A stretch of DNA of 64,000 nucleotides from Climacium dendroides (lineage: Eukaryota > Streptophyta > Bryopsida > Hypnales > Climaciaceae), in contig OX467089.1 in the NCBI GenBank assembly GCA_950106755.1, forward strand, positions 24,967,345 to 25,031,344. Reading direction: 5' to 3'. Under the pieces are notes generated by a model that saw nothing but the letters and a program-made list of their open reading frames with translations, made no database searches and was not told the DNA's origin. The translations under genes and the position numbers were made by a program. Shown here piece after piece: positions 11,012-22,550 of the stretch (its first letter is position 1; every line of letters starts with the position of its first letter).

Positions 11012-11760
11012 CCCGGCCCACGGATCGAGGCTACGTCCCGTTTCTCATCAGCCAGCAGTAAACCGCGGCATGTCGAAGCTGCAGCAGGTTCCAGGACACG
11101 AAAGTATGTTGACTGCGCGGAAGTTGTACCGATCGAATGGCGTCCCAGTCCTCGGACCGTCCTTCTCACTCCATCCTCGGTTGACTTCGTCGAAAGCACT
11201 GCCTCTGTTTCGTGCAAGCTGATAAGCTTAAGATTGGTGCCATCAACCCCCATTTAGTATTGTCATTGAGAGTTTTGCTGAAGTGTTACCAATTTTGCTT
11301 CAAACTATGTTTGTGAAAAGTCGACAACTTTACACATGGCGCAACGGTGAATAGTTTCGGCTCTTTTCGAAAAAAATACACAATTTGCTGAAAAAGATAT
11401 GCATTTAAAAATGTAATTCATTTTGATTTGTCAACAAGTACAATATAGTTCCCAATTGTAAATTTGACTCTAACGATGCACATCGGTGAGTAGTTTTAGA
11501 TCTTTATACCTTGATTGTCAAAACAAGCATACTGGTTGCTTGGTGGTGTACATCGACTTTTCTGTCTGAGACTCTGAGGCGTGGGAATCGGGGTTTGCAG
11601 GTTCAGTGGTGGTGCAAAGGAAGGGAGTGAGAAAGACACCGGATTTGCATATTCAAATAGCCTGAGAGGATTCATGCTGCGAAAGATGGTATGAGTTAAA
11701 GTCGTTCACGTTTGCGTCATTTTGTTTTCTTGCTCGAGGAAGTTGCTGAGGTCGGCCATG

Positions 11761-12691
11761 GAGTGCTGTTGAGTTTTGAGTAAATCTCAGATAGTTTGAA
11801 GAATTCTCTACTAACTGCATGTACTAAGCTGCAAGAAAGGGGAGTGTCGGTATTGTTCAGGACGTAATCTTACTGGATCCCATTTTAGTAGACACCGGGA
11901 TTTTTTGGAACAGTTCGTGGCACAAGCCTTCACAGCACTGGCGCAATTATAATTCGACTATTCTAATTGGAAAGGGTCGAACTTGGCCGAGAGGGCAAAC
12001 TTTAAGGTAAGTGGCTTAAAATCCGCCCCTCTTCTTCAGACCGTTTTGTAGGTAACTGTAGAATGGATGCCAGGTGATCCTTGAATGAATCTCTTTGGTC
12101 CCGTTAGTGAATTCAAGAAAAATTGTTTTTTAATTACAAAAGTCAATCATTGTCTTTAGTTTCTGCACATTTCTTTATAAGTCATAAGGGGACGGATTTT
12201 GGGAGTCCAAGACTGGACAAAGTACAATTACAAATAGAAAGCCCCACAGGAAGGGCGGTAACGTCCAACTAGGGCTCCAACCGCCTAAGGCGGTTGGAAA
12301 ACGAAGCCGGCCCTAGGGCCGGTAAGCCGCCATCGAGGCGCGTCCTCTACCATCTCAGCAACAACCCCAAGTCTTGTCCACCTATTAGCAAATCTCTCTT
12401 TAGCCAGCACCCATCTCTCATGGTTCTTGTTGTGGGAATTACAAATCGTCGTCCACCCAACGCTATCCTGATGTAAATTAGTACATATTGTAAAAAAAAC
12501 ATATTATTATATGTTTTCTTCAATAACTTCATAGCGACGCTTTAAGGTTGAGAAGCTTGAAGGTGACGCTATCCTACAAAGATGTATTAAGTGGATAGAT
12601 TTGCTATAGAGCTGTATTCAATCTTGTTAGTGAGTTTGTTTTCTACTTTGCAATTCAAATGTCGAATTGGAGGGTTTTTTTTAAGTCTTAA
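11761..12691. other. Unassigned spacer with two GC-rich hairpins
   Basis: No gene identified. At 12277-12297 a perfect 9-bp stem (ccaaccgcc) closes a 3-base loop. At 12307-12322 lies a perfect 16-base palindrome, ccggccctagggccgg. They stand out in AT-rich surroundings. The 60-residue open frame over them (12294-12476) shows no known motif. Confidence 0.5.
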
Positions 12692-13105
12692 GATGAAGAG
12701 CCTCAACTGGACGTTGAGCTTGATCTTTCACTATCGCAACTACCGGAGCAACCTCTACTGTCGCGAGATCTTCGACGTTCTCGAGAAGAAGCCGGACCGT
12801 CTCAACCGCCCAAACAACCTCGTGTGGAGCGGCGATGGCACGATAATCTTGATGCTGATGCTCGAGCATTGGTGATCTTACTCCAAGTCGGATGTGTTGA
12901 ACTAAGCACTCGTGAAGTGACGTTCGAGGCGAGTTATAAAGGCAAGAACGAAGATCATTATTTTTGTATGTGTCGGCCGGTGGAGGATAGCCGTGGCCAC
13001 CAACGATGGTTGGAAGGGCCTGTAAACCCTTTGACAAAGGCTGAGCATGCTAAATATGTCACCGCGACCGTCAAACGTATTCTCAAGTTTCTACAAATGG
13101 AATGA
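12692..13105 (+). CDS. Unidentified open frame, possibly a 3' exon or gene fragment
   Basis: The frame is open for 137 codons from just after a TAA at 12689 to a TGA at 13103. It has no ATG near its beginning. A pyrimidine-rich tract followed by 'cttaag' ends at 12692, so the frame could be a terminal exon. The start of the translation is acidic (DEEPQLDVELDLSLSQLP) and is followed by a Pro/Arg-rich linker (about residues 30-45). The end is a compact region with FCMCRPVEDSRGHQRWLEGP and TATVKRILKFLQME. I do not recognise the family. Composition is clearly GC-richer than its surroundings. It could be a fragment of a retroelement gag or of a host gene. Confidence 0.35.
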   Translation, partial: DEEPQLDVELDLSLSQLPEQPLLSRDLRRSREEAGPSQPPKQPRVERRWHDNLDADARALVILLQVGCVELSTREVTFEASYKGKNEDHYFCMCRPVEDSRGHQRWLEGPVNPLTKAEHAKYVTATVKRILKFLQME

Positions 13106-14989
13106 AGCTTTGATTGAGGCTTTGTTTTTTTACTTCTAGTTGATATTTGTTATGTTTTAGTTCTTCTACTTATATATTGGGTATTTATTTAAATCACAAT
13201 GGGTGATTGTTTGAGCTAGAAATGAAACTGGGGTTAGTATTTTAGTTGAAAAGATTATAGTTTGAAGTGAGTGTGAATGGGAAAGTAGCTAAAGTATTGG
13301 GTGGGCCTTAGTAGGGGCATGGGCTGAAGTGCCACTACCTCTCACCTTAAATAAGGGAAAAAGTTAGAAAAAGATTCCTTAGAGTGTGTGGAGAGAGTTT
13401 TGTGTGTGAGTGTTATAGGAAGTTTGAAGCCGAACTTTGGGTTGATGTAGCTCATTGAGCATTGAATCTTTGGAATTGAAACTTTGGCATCTGATTCCTT
13501 GTGATTAGACCTTTCCAAATTGTGCTTGAAAGTTAAATTTGGACTTATAAATCAAAAGATATAGAGTTTTGAAGTTGAGAGGACCTAAGGCCTTCCATTG
13601 AGAAGAGCAGAGGCTTCTTTGAGTCATAACTTTTGGATTATTTTTCATCTTGTCTTGAGATTTGGAGGGATTGTATATCATTGTAGCAGCTTTTCAAGGA
13701 GTCATCACTCATCTGGTTTGGAGTTTGGAAGAGAAAGTTATGAGGAGTTGAAGGTTTGGAGGAAAATTGGAGTTTGGAAGGAGGAAGGCCGTGATTTGAA
13801 GCAACCACAACTTTGGGTGTGTTTTTCATATGTCTTTGAAATTTCTTGTGGAGTTATTTTGTAGAATTTCCTATCCATAATGAGTTCAATCACTTCATTT
13901 GGACTCTTATTAAAGAAATTATAGAGTGTAGAAGATAGGAAGGAGTGTTGCCTTCATAGTTTAGAAATCCGAGACTTTGTTCCTTAATAACTTTTGGACA
14001 AAGTCTTAGTTTCTCATAAAACTTTCTGAGATTGTGTATATTAGTTTGAGGATTCTAAATTTCTATCACACTTGCAATTTGGATTTGTGGTTCAAAAGTT
14101 ATAGAAAAATATAGAGGCAGTAGTTGGTTGCCAAGGGATTTAAGGAACCTCTACTTTGCACTCTAATAACTTTTGGACAGTAGTTTAGATAGAGTTGAGA
14201 TTTGAAAGGTTTTTTTCTTGTAAAATTATCTTTCTAAAATGTTATTACAATAAGCATTTGGAGATTTAAGTCATCTGTGGCACTAGAAAGAAGGTCGCAG
14301 CTAGTGGGAGGAGAAGTTTTCTAGTGTTCTTTGAGATTCTTTGAGGTTCTTTGGATTCTTTTGAAGACTTGAAGATTCAAAGGCCGTACATGCCGAGGAC
14401 ATAGCCTTGTGTTGTGGCTTATGGCTCGCTTTCATTTCTGTTATTCCCAACCGGTTTTGGAGGCTAGTTGAAAATTCAATTTCTGCATTGTAAAACTGTT
14501 GCGAGCCGTGGTTATCCAGTAAGCGCTCCATTTTGTGTTTGTAGCGACGAAGTGGGGTTAATAGCCCACATGGTCGATCTTTTATGTTGTTCCGATCGAT
14601 GAAAGGCGCTTCGTGGTCATCGTGGGTTTGAAGTTTAAGAGCCCATCATTCGGACGGTCACTCGTGTTGGCCGTTCCGTTTTACACGTCCGAAGCCTTGT
14701 TTCTTATCACACACCTTTACCCTTGGCCCTATAGAGCCAGCCACAGGATAGGCCAACGGAAGAGAAGTGAAGATTCAAGCAAAGATTCAAGTGAAGATCA
14801 AGAGAAGATTCGAGTTTTGAAGATTTACCCAACTTCACTCATCAACATGCAGCCAGACACCCTGTGTGTTCTCTAAGCGTGCTCCTCTCTACACGACAAC
14901 GCGCCCGTAATCTACAAGGTCCAATCAAACACGTTGCATCAACTTAGTTGGTCGCTACTTAACATCATTGAATACTGCATCATTACGTT
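13106..14989. other. Unassigned sequence, possible transposon remnant
   Basis: No gene supported. The stretch has recurring 'ataacttttgga' strings (near 13627, 13989 and 14168) and a GC-richer part at 14380-14990. The open frames at 13598-13864 and 14613-14876 have no recognised motif. It may belong to the same element as the open frame at 12692-13105, but no terminal repeats were found. Confidence 0.4.
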
Positions 14990-14999
14990 CGATTCAGAG

Positions 15000-17900
15000 A
15001 GTCCATAGCACCATGGTACGAAGGGCCCCCCCCCCTACTACTAACAGCCTTGAACTTCCTGGGACTACACTCTGAGAAAATGCCCTGCTTCCACGTAAAA
15101 GGTCTCCAAAGTCTAGGAACATCTTGACCAGAGACAAGGACATTCAATATATGAATGTTCTATTGCCAAGCTAGTTGGGCGGACACACACTCCCAAAACC
15201 AATGAAGAACTGACTCGTATGACCTCAGAGGACAAACTGGGCAACTTATGTCAAGAGAATGATGGATCTTCCTCCTCCATGTATTAACCGCGACTGCACG
15301 GTGCCATACCAATCAAAGTAACCCTGCCTCTTTGGGGGTACGACATTTAGCCCAAATAGTACTCCACCTTAGGCGTTGGGAAAGTAGTAAAATTCCTTGC
15401 CATTTGCGCTCTACAACATTGGGGACAACATGCTTCGCTCTGAGCAAATTCCTCCCTAGTTTAGTATTAAACTCAAGAAATGGGACAGGACCGTGCTTAC
15501 TAGGCCAAGTAAATTTTCGTAGATCCCAATGGAGTTTGTCCACCCTCCCATAATACAATAGAGTCACCAATTTTCGAGGCCTTCTTCAAAGGCTAGCCAC
15601 TTTGACTCTATGGAACACACCCGTAATCTTAAAGCTATGCCCACCCGCAACTAATTGGGAGGCATGTGGTTGCCAAGCCGAGAGAGTTCTTGATATTTGC
15701 ATACCTCCAACACCTTGACCTTAGAGGAAAAGGTCCACACTTGGGCAGGCCCGCCGATAGTAATATGAAGTCCTGACCCTACTTGGAGAACTACAGACGG
15801 ATCTATGGATTGGTCGGGGTCAAAGCAGCCAATCCACTCTCCTTCAATGGATGAAGAATAAATATTGGTGAGCAGGGTGCCCCAGATGCGTTGCAACGAC
15901 TGTGTTGAAGCTTCCCATGCCCCAACTTCAGAGTCTAGAATCCCAAATTGAGTCATTGCTTCAGCACTGGTTAGAAACCTGTGTCCTGCTCAGGCATCCC
16001 CCACTGTGTGAAGGCCTGCTCGATGCAGTTGAGCTACCCTAACTCTAGTAAACCCTGGGACAATCTATGAAGAAAATTCAGACCACCAAATTGATTCGCA
16101 TTTGAACTCTTCTGGTAGCGTTGGTGGAATGGCTTCAATATTACCACATAATTTCCGCCATGCATCACATGCACGATTCCATGTGCAAGAGTCGTGCTAA
16201 GCTTGGAAATGTTTGACTGTGAAAAATTCAAGGCTTGGAGCCCACCGTCCACCACTATAAGGTTGAAAGCTTGAAAGTTGATGGCAAAGTAAGATATGTA
16301 GGTTAGATGAGTTTGGCTCACAAGCCTTCAAGATCCACTTTGCCATAAGAGAAATCATGGCATCGACAGGATTGATGAGCTCAATACCCCCCAAGCCACG
16401 ACTTTGGCAACATTGTGTCCAAATGACCTTAGCACAAGATCGATGGAGAGAGCCTGACCACATGAAATTCATCACAACATTTTTACACTTGGCTACCCCA
16501 GCCTAGGTCCCGGCCCAGACTGTAAGAAAGAAATAGAATGAAGATAGAAGTATGTGGTTCACAACAATAACTCGACTTGTACTGTTCACCCGCGCCGTAC
16601 ACCAAAAAGCAAGATTCTTCTGAGTTTTGTTCAATAGGAAGGAGTCGACATCCCCAGTGCTTAAAGACAAACCAAATAATGATCCCAGCAATTTGCACAC
16701 GTCCCCATCTGCTGCCCAGATTATCCTTAGTTGGTGTATCCATTGAGGTCTAGCTTGTCCATGTACACCCTTCCAATAACCTCCTGACTTGTTCCAATTA
16801 AGGAATAATCTAGAGCCTTTGCAAAAGGACTTTATGGTAGCAATTGCTGTCAGTACTGATTGCTCTTCTCCAAATACGTAGTGTCAATGATGTGTCGTCT
16901 GCATATTGGGCCATCACTTGTTGTCTGTCTTCTACTGGTAGGGTTATCCCCTTAATCATACCAATCTCCATTTTGTCCTCTATCATCAGATTCAAGACTT
17001 CAGAGATGATGAGAAAGAGATAGGGGGCTAGTGGATATCCTTGATGAACTTCTCTCTGGATAGGGAAAGACTTAGATTGGACTCCATTGACTTTAACTGT
17101 GACGTTTGCCCCTTGGAAGAGGAGCATTGTCATATCTACGAACTAGTATGGAAACCCCACGGCCAGTATAGTCCTCTTGAGAAAACTTTGGTCAACCATG
17201 TCATAGGCTTTACTAAAGTCAAGTTTGAGGAAAAGGAGGGGTTGCCCGAAGTGTTCTGCCTAGTCCATTGTTTCATGTGTGATCAAGATGTTGTCTAAAA
17301 TATAACGCATTAGCAAAAAAGTCAATTGGTCAAACGAGATAATGTCCATAAGAATTGGTTGCAATCGAAGCTGGAGGGCTTTAGCATAGATCTTGTATGC
17401 AACATTAAGAAAGGTAATAGATCGCCAATTGGTCAATTTGCACCTCTCACCTCCTTTGTGAAGAAGGGAAATGCCCCCCCTAGTGATACCAGGCAGCATG
17501 GAGTTGTGATGTATCGCCTTTGAGATCATACAAAAGTACACTACTAGAAAATTTAGTTTTTTTGTTATTTTGGTCGCGTTGATCCGGTCAAAATCTGACA
17601 GAAATTTGTTAAAATCAACAGATTTCTGTCAGATTTTGACCAAATCAACACGACCAAAACAACAGAAAAACTAAATTTTCTAGTAGTGGTAGTCTTCTTT
17701 AATGAATTCCTAATAAATCTTGAAAAAACTTGTAATAACGCCATCAAGACCGGGTACCTTACTCGGATTCATGTGTTTGAGTGCTTCTCCCAATTCTTTT
17801 AGACTAATTGGGACCATGAGGATTGCTTTCATCGAGCTTGTTAACCTATCAGGGATTACATTTAGCCAAATCAACTCAACATCTGCTTGGTCGGTGGACC

Positions 17901-19197
17901 GTGGCGAAGAGGTGTACAGTTTAGAGTAATACTCCGAACATATCCTCTCTAAATCCCCTTGGTCTATCAAAGTCACACCCCTAGAGTCTTCTAGCTCAGT
18001 GATCTTTGTTCCATTGCCCCTATCCTTATGGGCTTGGAAAAATTCCTTAGAACGTGCATCACCTACCTTTTTCCACCAGACCCTATTGCAGACTTTAATG
18101 CCCTCAATATGGTGTTTTTCAACCTCTTCAAGTTTTTCACCAGTAGCACTAAGGTGCGCTTGGATGGTTTGATTACTTGGATCCCTTTGAAGAGCCTCTA
18201 CTGCCTCAGAGAGTTGACTTCTCAAATGTGCTTCAGCCACTCTGCACTGTTTTTTAGCTTGTAAACAAAATTCTTTGTAAAATCTCACAACCTTTTGAAG
18301 CTTATCAAAAAATCCCATATTGGAGGTAGAAGACCAAATTAATCGGACCCTCCTTTGGACTACTTCATCCTCCAAATACCAAGCATTCATTTTATACATA
18401 GATTTTTTGACCACCACGGCTTGGAGAACAAAACTCCCCCAAATTGGTAAGTGATCAGAGTGGTTACTATCACCTCTGATGTAGTATTCTGCCATTGGGC
18501 TTGGTTGTCGCCCATTGGGTTGGAAGGAATAAAAACAATCTAGTCTAGTCAGAATTCTCATCCCATCCCGCCGCCTATTATCCCAAGTGAATTTCAACGG
18601 GTTGGTGTTTGGGAATTTATCTTCCACGCATAAGGCGCTAGTGAGAAACTCAAAAGCCTCACGCTCTGTTGCAGAGATATGCTTTCCACACATGTTAGAC
18701 TTATCAACCCCCTTCTCTACAAAATTTCAATCTCCACATAATACCCACTTGCAATCTTTAGCAAGAGTTGCCAAGAATTCATTCCATAGTTCTATGCGCT
18801 CTCTGACTGAGGTTGAGGCATAGACATTTAGTATTGAGATATCACCACTTGGTGTACCTTTAAGTCTCACCCATTATGTTCTACCGCACCGAGAGTATCC
18901 TGACATGGCTACCATATGTTGGATTGAAGGTGAGATCCATATGCAAATTCCACCTTTACCCGCTCCAATCTTACCTACACCATGTCCATACCCCAATGAT
19001 GCCTCCATACTAAGATATTTGGCTCTTGGCCAAATTGTCTTACCAAATTCCAACATATGAGTACCTCTAAGGTGGTGCTCTTGAAAACATAGGATATCAA
19101 TATTAGACTTAATTGCCCAGTAATAGTTTCTCACAATGTCAACCTTCGAAGGGCAATTAGCGCCCTGAAGATTTTGGCTAATGATTGTGACTTTCAT
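15000..19197 (-). pseudogene. LINE ORF2: endonuclease and reverse transcriptase, broken
   Basis: Starts with ATG at 19197. The endonuclease has SQNLQGANC (19175), FQEHHLRG (about 19085), LNVYAS (about 18830), FTWDNRR (about 18585), RLDCFY (about 18545) and SDHLPIWG (about 18450). The Gly-Asp-x-Asn motif is hit by a TGA in place of its third residue, near 18730. RT signs are NPSKVPGLDG (about 17760), TNWRSITFLNVAYK (about 17430), KLDFSKAYD (about 17220), HQGYPLAPYLF (about 17030) and the catalytic YADD (about 16900). Downstream come RGLGGIELINP (16390) and a Cys/His zf-RVT-like block with CPVC and FWEC (15250-15160). Several frame changes and stops, plus the MITE at 17539-17688, inactivate it. 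Confidence 0.85.
17539..17688. mobile_element. CACTA-type MITE (150 bp) inside the LINE
   Basis: Begins CACTACTAGAAAATTTAG and ends with its inverse complement, ctaaattttctagtagtg. It is flanked by GTA on both sides (17536-17538 and 17689-17691), the 3-bp duplication expected for CACTA elements. Most of its length is an imperfect inverted repeat ('ggtcaaaatctgacagaaat' against 'atttctgtcagattttgacc'-like sequence). It lies within the RT frame of the LINE and so is younger than it. Confidence 0.9.
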
Positions 19198-21745
19198 AGC
19201 AAAGATTGGGATTTGACATGAAATACCAATGGGCCTCGTGGGGCTTCCTTCTTGCCAATACTCCTAGAAGAGGAGGTGCCGCCTATCTCAGATCTCCTAA
19301 GTGATCGCCTAGGTGTTCCCTGACTACTATGAATTAGTGCGTGGTGTTGCTTCCTAGCCGACCCAATAACATGCTCTCTTCGCTGAAGCTGGAAGCCAGA
19401 TCTCCTCTTAGGTTGAGGTGTGAGAAACCCCCCATTCCTCGGTGTGCCACATTGGATTCTATACCATTCTATAAACTCATCCTTCAAATACTCTGGCAAG
19501 GAACTCATAGAACTAGTATAGTCATTTGGGGTGCGGAGTATTATATCATTTGAAGTAGGCAAATTAGCTCTTTCAGTCACCAAGTGATTAAAACCTAATC
19601 CAACAGTAGAGCCTGCCTTCAAACTCCCCACTAGCAATGAGTTGGATGGTGTGGGAGTTGCACCATGCATTCAAATCCAGACTACGTCAAGTGCCCACTT
19701 GCTCTTCAACACTAACCATAGTAATGTCAATAATTGTTGTATCGGGGCCACCCCCACTGTTGGGGTTTTGTAGGCTCAATTGCCTAGGGGCAACTTGGCT
19801 ACCGGTCTTTCCGCCTTGTGTCACGACTAGTTCACCACTTTCTTGACCTTCGTAATCAGTTGTCCTGATGAGGCCTAAAGCTGGAGAAGGAACATCACTC
19901 AACATTAGTTCTCCGGGGAGGGACAAATTGTCCAACTCTGACCTTGCCATGCAAATGTCACTTGGGATGGTTGACAATTGGTTGTCAAGATTTTCTATTA
20001 TACCACAATTGACCCTTGTTGTGGACACCAATTGTCTAGCATTCTCCACACTCGCACCGTGGCAAGGTTGTATAGCATGCAGACCTACCTCCCCATCCTT
20101 ACTACTATGAGCTACACCATTCTATTGTTGCTCTACATGGTAGGTGGCTCCACTCATGGAGTGGCCCTCCTTACCACCAGAGCTGCGCCTTGGTTGTGAA
20201 ATCGAGGTCACAGGCCCTGGAAAAAGTATTGCTGACCCTCCTCCCTTTGACTGAAAAACCATTGCTTCACCTTCTTCCAAGTTGCTCGAGCCAATTACTG
20301 CTCGAGAAATAAGCCCAAGCACAAACTTAGAATGTCGAGGCTGATCTAGGATGCAGTTTGGGCCACGAGATTTTGAGCCTCTGTAGACTCGCTCCCACCC
20401 GTTCCATTCATACTCCGGTTTTTTTTGGGACAAGCCATCTATTCCACCGCTGGTGAACGACTCTGTCCCTTTATTTTTGCTTTGCGTCTTAGTTGCGTGC
20501 TGCTCCAGATTCTTTCTTGAGGATTGAGCTATCCAATTCCCCCCTGCGGCTGCTATAATGGGGAGGCACCCTTGCTCAGTCAAACAAAAGATGTGGTCTA
20601 CACCGGCAATCTATTCGGGACTTGGCCTAGAACGAGTGGCGGAGGGATGGGAAGTGTACTCCCTGTTGTATGATGCATTGGTACTCTAAAGACCACATCC
20701 ATCTGGTCTTGTGCACCACCACTACCGCAGCCATTATGTACCTTTGCCCGCACCAAGCCTTCCACCTCTCCCTCCCTAGTCTTCCAAACTCTCCCCGGGC
20801 AATCTTTAATGAGGTGGGCTGTCAACAAACAAACTCGACAATGGATCAGGAGATTTCCATAGTCTACTGTGATAATGGCTTTACTCCCTTTGAACTCATT
20901 TGCAATAGACAATTGAGATTTCCAACCGAAGCCTGAAGTTAATCCAATGCAAAATCTTTGATCCGTTGTGAATTGATTGCACCTATCAGCTCCCAACACC
21001 GCCCCCAAACCACCAGCAATCTTAGCTGCAACCCCCAAGAATTCCCCACGGACATCCTTAAGAGTCATCCAAATCAAGACCCTCAACCCAGTCGGCTTGT
21101 TTGTATTAAACCTAGGTTCCACGTTTATAGTATACATGTTCCCCATTGTGAATGATGAGGAGTCAACATGAGTAGCTTTTGTGTGGTTTTAGGGGTTTTG
21201 CTCAAAATTTGGAAGAACCCTCGACCTAAATCCCTCCCCATGCCAATCCAATCACCAACTAAGACTTGCAAATTCTTCATCCAAATCGGGGTAGACTCTG
21301 GAGAGATCTTGCCCCCAACGAAGTATGCAACTATGGCATGCTTCTATAGGTGTTCAATTTCTCTCTTCACCCTTTCCTGATCCACTTGAACCTCTAACAC
21401 ATTATTGTCAAGCAAAAAACCCGTACAACTCCGTGAAAAACCAACAGGGAGCTCTTCACCCGGGATTGCTACCGTAGGATGGAAGCGATCATGCTTGTCC
21501 ATGTTTGTGACAGGTGTGACCAGCTCTGGCTCGACATTTGCTTCCTCCCGCATTGCTACCGCCCTCCGCAACTCCTCCTCCACCTTCGATTGTCTAATTG
21601 GGGCATGTTGAAAACATACCGAATCAACGTAGGGCGTCGTAGCACATCCCGAGCCCGCCCTCACAGGTTGCCGTCGCACCGAGTCGACGTAAGATGCCAT
21701 CTCTTCACCGAACAAGCCTTCACAGACCCGCCAGACACCCGACAC
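19194..21745 (-). pseudogene. LINE ORF1 (gag-like, zinc knuckle), broken
   Basis: Reads from an ATG at about 21745 in several frames. The middle (21146-20598) carries a CCHC zinc knuckle, CRVCLLTAHLIKDC (C-x2-C-x4-H-x4-C), preceded by a domain of the type found in plant LINE ORF1 proteins (SIANEFKGSKAIITVDYGN). The rest is low-complexity, Ser/Gly/Pro-rich. Frameshifts occur near 21340, 20590, 20110 and 19680. The last frame ends TGA at 19196-19194, overlapping the ORF2 start codon as ATGA. Confidence 0.75.
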
Positions 21746-21930
21746 CCCAATCCAGCTTTATCGACCAGCCCCCGCAAACCACCCGAATGTCTAACACTCT
21801 GATGCAGATTCAACCCCGCAGACCCGCCAAACCCTGACGACCTAATTCAGATTCACCCATGCAAACCAGCCAACTGAATGACACCCCGATGTAGCTTTCC
21901 CAATTCAGCCCCTCAACTCCGCTAGACCCC

Positions 21931-22274
21931 GACGTCCCGATCCAGATTCACCGGCTAGCCCATGCAAACCAACCAAATGTTGACGCCCCAACGTAGCTTC
22001 TCTAGTCCACCCCTTTGCAAATCAGTTCAGAGTTGACGCCTCGATCCAGCTTCTCCGATCCAATCCACGCAAACTAGCTAGATAGTCGACACAGAAAAAC
22101 CTGACGTCCCGATCCAAATTCACCAGCCAGCCCACGCAAACCAGCCAAATGCTGACACCCCGACATAACTTCTCCGGTCTACCCCTCCGCAGATCAGTTC
22201 AAAGTTGACGCTTCGATCCAGCTTCCCCGATCCAATCCACACAGACCAACTAGATAGTCGACACAGAGAAACCC
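21931..22274 (-). repeat. Two 172-bp tandem monomers in the LINE 5' leader
   Basis: Units 21931-22102 and 22103-22274 both start 'gacgtcccgatcca' and end with 'agatagtcgacacaga' plus a short tail. A shorter, more diverged partial unit precedes them (about 21833-21930). Their position at the 5' end of the LINE recalls promoter monomers of some animal L1 elements. A promoter function here is inference. Confidence 0.8.
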
Positions 22275-22550
22275 TAATCCTAAAAGAAAAAAACAAAAAC
22301 TACCTCTCCCCGACTCCACCAACCACTGTTCTCTAACTTACTCAAACTGAGCGAAATGGAGAAGGAATCACAAGTCTAAACACCTGCGATTAGTGGAAGA
22401 TTAAGTGCAACAAGCATCTAAACACCATGGATTCGAAATCCGCGCAGACCTGGTTCCCGTTCGGATGCTGCCGTGAGCGCTTCATGGTGCTCCGTTCCAC
22501 TGTCGTCAATCAAGCAAATGACCTATCCAAATGATCCAACAGGTAGTGGG

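Larger units (their letters stand above)
9491..11760. repeat. Segmental duplication, copy 2 (germin-like gene unit)
   Basis: Partner of 100-3185, in the same orientation. It retains the uninterrupted target sites GCAACGGT (11341-11348) and ACCTTGAT (11508-11515), where copy 1 carries MITEs. The two insertions are therefore most simply dated after the duplication. Confidence 0.85.
14990..22550 (-). mobile_element. Degenerate L1-type LINE retrotransposon
   Basis: Read on the minus strand, the order is: 5' leader with tandem repeats (22550-21800), ORF1 with a zinc knuckle, then ORF2 with an apurinic-type endonuclease, reverse transcriptase and a zf-RVT-like C-terminal domain. This is the layout of plant L1 LINEs. 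Frameshifts and stops break both frames, so the copy is dead. No poly(A) was seen at the 3' end (about 14990), so the ends are approximate and the 3' end may be truncated. A CACTA MITE (17539-17688) interrupts the RT region. Confidence 0.88.
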
